A DNA stretch of 11,854 nucleotides, taken from the NCBI GenBank assembly GCA_002498455.1, contig DAHO01000067.1, positions 14,638 through 26,491 of the forward strand, given 5' to 3'. The position numbers and the translations under genes were made by a program. The DNA is from Euryarchaeota archaeon UBA602. GTDB taxonomy: Archaea; Thermoplasmatota; Poseidoniia; Poseidoniales; Thalassarchaeaceae. Below the pieces are notes generated by a model, which was given only the letters and a program-made list of their open reading frames with translations, had not been told where the DNA came from and ran no database searches. Shown one piece after another: positions 7,949 to 11,854 of the stretch (its first letter is position 1; each line of letters starts with the position of its first letter).

Positions 7949-8550
7949 TTGCCGACCGATTGATGAGGGGGGGCCTTCTCCCTGAGTACATGTCCCGTGT
8001 GCCTTATCCATGCTGGGGACTGAAATTTACCGAGCCGATTTCCGATGCCAAGGAATTGATTGCACTCATGACAGGGTCGCGGAAGGACGAACGCTGGCTG
8101 CTCCTTGGGGGCCCCGCGGCAGTCAGTGAGGGCCAACTGTGGACTGCTTGGCTTGGCGTCGCATCTAGATTTCAAAACGCCACAATGCGAGCGAACACTG
8201 TCGATGTTGAATTCATCCGATTGATCGCTGGAACCCATCAGATACGGGTTGGATTCGAGCGTGCCGGGATCTCATCCAGCGATGAGATTGCTTGGCTCAT
8301 TCATCTTCCAGAATTTCCAATTGAATCAATCCATGAGATGCCTTGGCCCAGTTTAGATCGACATTCTTTGGACCGAGAAGCAGAGCGAATGATGACAGTT
8401 CTCGGAGCAAACTTGCTCCCACATTTACCCATACCACATGCAAAGACCGTGGAGCGCCTTGAACTAGAAATCGAACCTCAGTCTATCGAAGATTACTATG
8501 CAATTGAACGCTCTGCACTCGCCCACATTGCTCTGGCAGATTACAGTTGA
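7945..8550 (+). CDS. cgi121: KEOPS complex subunit Cgi121
   Basis: A 201-residue protein with the signature helix region of Cgi121 at about 84-109: NTVDVEFIRLIAGTHQIRVG, then FERAGI. This matches the family pattern of an E-x-L/I-x-x-x-A-G-x-x-Q-I-x-x-A/G core ending in G-I. An upstream L-K-F strand (26-28) also fits. Cgi121 is an accessory subunit of KEOPS, which with Kae1, Bud32 and Pcc1 makes the t6A modification at position 37 of ANN-decoding tRNAs; Cgi121 binds tRNA and supports the Bud32 kinase. It is longer than the roughly 150-residue stand-alone proteins; the extra C-terminal part (about 150-201) is helical and acidic. The GTG start overlaps the hel308 stop by 4 nt (GTGA), which suggests translational coupling. 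In-frame TTG (7960) and ATG (7963) are alternatives, lying 11-14 nt after a GAGGTGA sequence at 7942-7948. I recall Hel308-Cgi121 adjacency in other euryarchaea, but cannot check it here. Confidence 0.82.
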   Translation: MIADRLMRGGLLPEYMSRVPYPCWGLKFTEPISDAKELIALMTGSRKDERWLLLGGPAAVSEGQLWTAWLGVASRFQNATMRANTVDVEFIRLIAGTHQIRVGFERAGISSSDEIAWLIHLPEFPIESIHEMPWPSLDRHSLDREAERMMTVLGANLLPHLPIPHAKTVERLELEIEPQSIEDYYAIERSALAHIALADYS

Positions 8551-8554
8551 TAGC

Positions 8555-8575
8555 AGGGGTCAAAACGAAACCCCT
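8555..8575. other. Short hairpin between Cgi121 and zinc-protein genes
   Basis: AGGGGT and ACCCCT pair as a perfect 6-bp stem around a 9-nt A-rich loop, 5 nt after the Cgi121 stop. It could end the hel308 transcript, though no T-run follows, or act as a regulator site upstream of the next gene. The TTATTG just after it (8575-8580) is about 26 nt before the ATG at 8602, where a weak TATA box would fall. The function is uncertain. Confidence 0.35.
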
Positions 8576-8601
8576 TATTGCTTCGATGACTTGCCGAAAT
8601 C

Positions 8602-8877
8602 ATGGCGAAGCACCATGCTTGGCGTCAATGCGATGAAGACGGTTGTGACATCCAGTGCACACCAATGAATTTTGTCGATGTTGATAGCAAGAGATACTGC
8701 CTCTGGTGTTGGGTCAAAAAGAACAATCCGAGTCACCCTGAATTGGACCAAATTGAAGAGAAAGTTAGGGCAGAGGTTGAAGTTTGGCGTTGCCAAAAAC
8801 ATACTCGGGATGAGAATGGATTACCTGATGGTCCGAAATCGGTTCGATCACAGGGCAATCGTGTCCACAATCCCTGA
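8602..8877 (+). CDS. Small cysteine-rich zinc-binding protein, unknown function
   Basis: A 91-residue protein with cysteines at 10, 15, 19, 33 and 36: C-x4-C-x3-C, then C-x2-C within RYCLWCW. A further cysteine is at 64 (WRC) and His4/His5 are nearby. The spacing suggests a zinc ribbon or treble-clef fold. The middle (44-62) is an acidic, probably helical stretch, and the end is polar and likely disordered. I do not recognise a named family. It is believed real rather than a chance frame because of the ordered cysteine pairs, a clean ATG, and tight coupling to the next gene: its TGA stop overlaps the ribosome binding site of the peptidase gene, leaving 9 nt between coding regions. The overlapping frame at 8672-8899 lacks such features. 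A role linked to the peptidase is only inferred from position. Confidence 0.65.
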   Translation: MAKHHAWRQCDEDGCDIQCTPMNFVDVDSKRYCLWCWVKKNNPSHPELDQIEEKVRAEVEVWRCQKHTRDENGLPDGPKSVRSQGNRVHNP

Positions 8878-8882
8878 GGTGA
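8876..8882 (+). promoter_or_regulatory. Ribosome binding site GAGGTGA setting a TTG start
   Basis: GAGGTGA is a 7-nt match to the archaeal anti-Shine-Dalgarno sequence, ending 4 nt before the TTG at 8887. It overlaps the last two bases of the upstream gene's TGA. It decides the start of the peptidase gene, since the next in-frame ATG is more than 50 codons further on. Confidence 0.7.
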
Positions 8883-8886
8883 ATCT

Positions 8887-10569
8887 TTGGTTTCTGTAGA
8901 GGGGATTGATGCTAGAAAATGGGGCCAAATCCAACCTGTGTATCAAGAATTCTTGGAACGGGAAATCGATTCGGCTGAGGCTTTGGAACAATGGTTGCTA
9001 GAACTTGGTCAGTTTGATGCGTTTGTGGGTGAAACCGGTTCAATGTTGTACGTAGAAATGACGTGTGACACTGAAAATGAAGAAATCAAGCAAGCCTACC
9101 TCGATTTTGTCGAGCAGGTTCAGCCCGAACTTGCAAAGGTCGGGGACTTATTGAATCGTAAACTGGCAGATTCACCACATGCGGATGCATTGGACTCAGT
9201 TGAATACAATGTATTGCTAAGAGATACGCGCATGGATCTAGCCTTGTTCCGGGAAGAAAACATTGCACTTGGAACAGAACTGACAAAATTGGGTCAGCGA
9301 TACAATGAGATTTGCGGAGCCATGACAGTTGATTTTGATGGTGAAGAGAAAACCATGCAACAGATGGGGAAATACCTGCAAGTCAATGACCGAGCGGTCA
9401 GAGAAAGTGCCTATCGGGCGGTTGGTGAACGCCGATTCCAAGACTCTGAAGAAATCGACGAATTATTCGACAAAATGGTTGGACTCCGTCATCAGATTGC
9501 GCTAAATGCGGGCTACGAGAATTTTCGCGACTATACCTTCGACGCCAAACATCGATTTGACTACACTCCCGGTGATTGTGAGTCATTCCAAGCCGCCATT
9601 GAGCAAATCTGTGTTCCCCTAATGCGAGATATTGATGAGGAGAGAAGAGAGGTTTTGGGACTTGATGCACTTCGAATGTGGGATATGGGTCACGATGTCA
9701 AAGGGCGAAGCCCGCTGCAACCTTTTGCGGAAGTTGAAGAAATGGTGGCTGGGACCAGCCGAATGTTTCACCGATTGTCACCTGAATTGGGAAAATTCTT
9801 CGATTCTCTACGTGATGGAACCAGTCTTGACTTGGACAGTCGTAAAGGAAAGGCACCTGGAGGTTACCAACTACAGCGTGACCATTCGAGAAAGCCGTTT
9901 ATTTTCATGAATGCTACGGGTTTGCAAAGAGACCTTGAAACAATGGTTCACGAGGCCGGGCACGCATTCCACTCAATATACGCCGATCACCTCCCGTTGG
10001 TTGACTACCGCAGTGCACCGATTGAATTCTGTGAGGTTGCCGCAATGTCGATGGAACTGCTAACCCACGACTTCCTAGACGAATTCTATTCTACTGAAGA
10101 TGCAAACCGTGCGGTTCGTGAACACTTGGAAGGCATTGTATCGATTCTCGCGTGGATCGCCACAATCGATGCTTTCCAACACTGGATTTACACGAACCCG
10201 GATCACACCAAAGAAGAGCGGCATCAGCAGTGGATTCAACTGGGTGAGCGATTTGGATCCATCCTCGATTGGTCTGAATTTGAAGAATGGAGAAAAGTGG
10301 GATGGCAAAGGCAATTGCATCTGTTTTCCTACCCATTCTATTACATCGAATACGGAATTGCTCAATTGGGTGCACTGCAACTTTGGCTTCAATACCAAAA
10401 GAGCCCACAAACAGCATTAGACAATTATGCGAGGTCGATGCGCTTAGGTGGCTCACGGCCGTTGCCTGAATTGTTTGAGGCCGGAGAAATGAGCTTTGAC
10501 TTGGGCAGTACAACGGTACAGGGTCTCATCGACGCGGTTCGAACTGAATTAGATCAGTTGCCCGCTTGA
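8887..10569 (+). CDS. M3-family oligoendopeptidase (PepF-like)
   Basis: A 560-residue zinc metallopeptidase of the thimet-oligopeptidase family (M3), likely of the M3B oligoendopeptidase F type. These enzymes cleave short peptides in the cytosol, downstream of the proteasome and other proteases. The zinc site is H355-E356-A-G-H359, with E383 in IEFCEVAAMSME as the likely third ligand, 24 residues on, as in M3. The downstream HLFSYPFYYIEYGIAQLG (478-495) matches the conserved tyrosine-rich segment that lines the active site in this family. The length is near the usual 560-610 residues and no signal peptide is seen, so it is cytosolic. Initiation is at TTG (8887), supported by GAGGTGA 4 nt upstream. 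It follows the small zinc-protein gene by 9 nt, probably in one operon, and converges on radA across a 66-bp gap holding a strong inverted repeat. Confidence 0.93.
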   Translation: MVSVEGIDARKWGQIQPVYQEFLEREIDSAEALEQWLLELGQFDAFVGETGSMLYVEMTCDTENEEIKQAYLDFVEQVQPELAKVGDLLNRKLADSPHADALDSVEYNVLLRDTRMDLALFREENIALGTELTKLGQRYNEICGAMTVDFDGEEKTMQQMGKYLQVNDRAVRESAYRAVGERRFQDSEEIDELFDKMVGLRHQIALNAGYENFRDYTFDAKHRFDYTPGDCESFQAAIEQICVPLMRDIDEERREVLGLDALRMWDMGHDVKGRSPLQPFAEVEEMVAGTSRMFHRLSPELGKFFDSLRDGTSLDLDSRKGKAPGGYQLQRDHSRKPFIFMNATGLQRDLETMVHEAGHAFHSIYADHLPLVDYRSAPIEFCEVAAMSMELLTHDFLDEFYSTEDANRAVREHLEGIVSILAWIATIDAFQHWIYTNPDHTKEERHQQWIQLGERFGSILDWSEFEEWRKVGWQRQLHLFSYPFYYIEYGIAQLGALQLWLQYQKSPQTALDNYARSMRLGGSRPLPELFEAGEMSFDLGSTTVQGLIDAVRTELDQLPA

Positions 10570-10575
10570 TTGTAG

Positions 10576-10618
10576 CTCGACGGCATCGAGTGGATGGGAA
10601 GGACTCGATGCCGTCGAG
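10576..10618. terminator. 16-bp perfect inverted repeat between convergent genes
   Basis: CTCGACGGCATCGAGT (10576-10591) and ACTCGATGCCGTCGAG (10603-10618) are exact reverse complements around an 11-nt loop. The repeat starts 7 nt after the peptidase stop and ends 17 nt before the radA stop. The position suggests a bidirectional transcript-end structure or an mRNA 3'-stabilising hairpin. Archaeal termination normally depends on T-runs and none is present, so the terminator label is tentative. Each arm is itself built as CTCGA-N5-TCGAG, so smaller hairpins are possible. Confidence 0.5.
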
Positions 10619-10630
10619 GCCACAGGGCCT
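10617..10630. repeat. Second small inverted repeat abutting the large hairpin
   Basis: AGGCC-ACAG-GGCCT is a 5-bp perfect stem with a 4-nt loop, sharing its first two bases with the end of the 16-bp repeat. It lies just outside the radA stop. It may form an alternative or stacked hairpin at the transcript end, or be a chance match. Confidence 0.3.
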
Positions 10631-10635
10631 GACAC

Positions 10636-11658
10636 TCAATCGCGTAGGCCATCTGCAGTGACGAAGAACTTCGCTTCGCCTTCTGGCAGGTTGGGTGAAT
10701 CGACCAGGCGGGCAATGCGTGACCCGGCCTTGGACTTTCGTAAGTACAAACGGAAGGTCGAGGCGTGACCAATCACGTGGCCACCGACCGGCTTGGTTGG
10801 GTCGCCCCACATGGCATCAGGTTTGGACATCACCTGGTTTGTAACAAGGACCAACGCGTTGTTGACATCGGCCAGCTTCTTCAGCTCCTTCATGTGACGG
10901 TTGATTTTCTGCTGTCGATCTGCCAGCATCCCACGACCGAGGAATTCTGCTCTAAAGTGCGCAATCAATGAATCGACAATAATCAACTTCACGTCGATAT
11001 TCTTTGATGCACGCTGAACTTCATCCACCAGAAGCATTTGATGTGCGGAATTGTAAGCACGAGCCACGTGAATTCGCTCTAGTGCAACCTCAGGATCCAT
11101 GCCAACTCCACGAGCCATTTGTGCGATTCTCTCTGGACGGAATGTGTCTTCAGTATCGATGTAGAAAACCTCTCCACCGAGACCGCCCTGTTCCTTTGGG
11201 AGAAGGCAATTAACGGCCAATTGGTGTCCGACTTGGGTCTTACCGCTACCGAATTCACCGTATACCTCACAAATTGACTGTGTTTCAAATCCACCTCCGA
11301 GTAACTCGTCGATGGCTGCACAACCGCTGCTCAATTTGAGAACCTCACGGCGACGCTCGAGAATGGAGCTACCTGAAATAAATCCACCAATGTTGGCCAA
11401 TTTCTTGGCTGATGTGATGATTTTCGCCGATACTGCTTCACCGAGTTCTGCTGCGTCCGCGAGAGATCGGGGCGTCATGACCGCGATGGCCAAAAGTTCG
11501 TTGAAACCTGCCTCGCGCAATTTCTCCGCGGTTGCGGGTCCGACGCCAGGTAGATCTTCTACGGTTAGCTCTGGTTCTTCTTTTACGTCGATGATGACGA
11601 CCTCCTCATCATCCTCGGTAGTGGTCTCGGTCTTTGTTGTCTTCTTCTCTTTACTCAT
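10636..11658 (-). CDS. radA: DNA repair and recombination protein RadA
   Basis: A 340-residue archaeal RecA/Rad51 homologue that forms filaments on single-stranded DNA and drives strand exchange in homologous recombination. The first 30 residues are a charged Lys/Thr/Glu tail. A helix-hairpin-helix DNA-binding domain follows (LPGVGPATAEKLREAGF, 36-52), then the linker IGGFISGSSILERRREV (90-106) containing the oligomerisation Phe93. The ATPase core has Walker A GEFGSGKT (134-141), Walker B LIIVDS (225-230), loop L1 FRAEFLGRGMLADRQQ (235-250) and loop L2 around 275-298 (SKPDAMWGDPTKPVGGH). The length matches typical RadA of 320-350 residues, and all key residues are present. The start is supported by AAGGTGA 4 nt upstream of the ATG on the minus strand. 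Together with Hel308 it covers fork repair, though the two genes are not in one operon. Confidence 0.97.
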   Translation of the reverse strand: MSKEKKTTKTETTTEDDEEVVIIDVKEEPELTVEDLPGVGPATAEKLREAGFNELLAIAVMTPRSLADAAELGEAVSAKIITSAKKLANIGGFISGSSILERRREVLKLSSGCAAIDELLGGGFETQSICEVYGEFGSGKTQVGHQLAVNCLLPKEQGGLGGEVFYIDTEDTFRPERIAQMARGVGMDPEVALERIHVARAYNSAHQMLLVDEVQRASKNIDVKLIIVDSLIAHFRAEFLGRGMLADRQQKINRHMKELKKLADVNNALVLVTNQVMSKPDAMWGDPTKPVGGHVIGHASTFRLYLRKSKAGSRIARLVDSPNLPEGEAKFFVTADGLRD

Positions 11659-11662
11659 GCAA

Positions 11663-11669
11663 TCACCTT
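11663..11669 (-). promoter_or_regulatory. Ribosome binding site of radA
   Basis: On the minus strand this reads AAGGTGA, ending 4 nt before the radA ATG. The spacing is the same as for the M3 peptidase start, which supports both start choices. Confidence 0.6.
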
Positions 11670-11696
11670 GTGCTGTAGACCGTGCTAGAGTGCATC

Positions 11697-11704
11697 AGTA
11701 TATC
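11697..11704 (-). promoter_or_regulatory. Candidate radA TATA box
   Basis: GATATACT on the minus strand is centred about 42 nt upstream of the radA ATG. Transcription would then start near 11674 and give a leader of about 16 nt, enough to contain the AAGGTGA site. A second AT-rich stretch (ATAATTTTT, around 11727-11735) is an alternative promoter. Confidence 0.4.
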
Positions 11705-11854
11705 AAGCAACGATGGACAGTGTGGAAAAATTATGCCACGATATCTAGAGATGATGTCCCGCAGTATGTCGTTTTTCTACTTTCATTTCACATTCATCAC
11801 TTTCACAATGTTGTCACTCGTATGATTTGGTTTTGGTAGCGAGTGGTGGATTTG
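11705..11854. other. AT-rich intergenic region upstream of radA
   Basis: No convincing gene is seen here. On the plus strand it is T-rich in the middle (11771-11810) and has ACTTTCA at 11779-11785 and again at 11799-11805, a spacing of 20 bp. CACTCG (11815-11820) and CGAGTG (11840-11845) form a loose inverted repeat. A GGTGG at 11844-11848 near the right edge could be the ribosome binding site of a plus-strand gene starting outside the window. Confidence 0.35.

Noticed and set aside
4644..8550. TerB-like protein plus helicase as a possible defence system.
   Set aside because: The helicase is a standard Hel308 with a KEOPS subunit behind it, and no nuclease, toxin or mobile-element gene is nearby.
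8672..8899. A 75-codon plus-strand frame overlapping the small zinc protein.
   Set aside because: It has no recognisable motif, overlaps the peptidase start and lacks the cysteine pattern of the frame at 8602-8877.
11312..11839. A 175-codon plus-strand frame.
   Set aside because: It lies mostly antisense to radA, which has complete family motifs; its Ser/Val-rich content is the mirror of radA's codons.

Overview
The window reads as a stretch of archaeal chromosome, most likely from a planktonic marine member of the Thermoplasmatota (Marine Group II / Poseidoniales-like). The archaeal assignment is firm. It rests on a RadA recombinase with a helix-hairpin-helix N-terminus, a Hel308 helicase, and a Cgi121-type KEOPS subunit directly behind the helicase. 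The narrower placement is inference from overall protein style: a secreted CARDB-repeat protein, acidic proteins and an M3 peptidase. I see no insertion sequence, integrase, CRISPR array, tRNA or rRNA, and no sign of recent transfer.

Layout, left to right. Positions 1-2012 (minus) hold the N-terminal 670 residues of a secreted protein made of five CARDB-like repeats; its end lies beyond the left edge. A 93-bp divergent promoter region with a perfect 7+7 bp inverted repeat separates it from a plus-strand pair: a SprT-like zinc metalloprotease (2106-2645) and a 657-residue membrane-anchored protein of unknown function (2670-4643). The latter ends exactly where a minus-strand gene ends, for a small membrane protein with a cytosolic TerB-like helical domain (4644-5324); the two stop codons abut. 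An 86-bp divergent gap leads to hel308 (5411-7948), whose stop overlaps the GTG start of the Cgi121 gene (7945-8550). Next come a 91-residue cysteine-rich zinc-binding protein (8602-8877) and an M3-family oligoendopeptidase (8887-10569), joined by a strong ribosome binding site that overlaps the small gene's stop. A striking 16-bp perfect inverted repeat lies between the peptidase gene and the convergent radA (10636-11658, minus). The last 196 bp hold the radA promoter and no convincing gene.

Functionally this is mostly housekeeping: DNA repair and fork maintenance (Hel308, RadA, perhaps the SprT-like protease), tRNA t6A modification (Cgi121), peptide turnover (M3 peptidase), and two exported or surface proteins. 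No previously undescribed multi-gene system is evident. The parts most open to discovery are the 657-residue membrane protein, the TerB-like membrane protein, the small zinc protein tied to the peptidase, the acidic insert in Hel308, and two intergenic inverted repeats.

Translation signals fall into two groups. Some genes look leaderless, with an AT-rich element about 26 nt before the start codon and no ribosome binding site. Others (M3 peptidase, RadA) carry a GGTGA-type site about 4 nt before the start.
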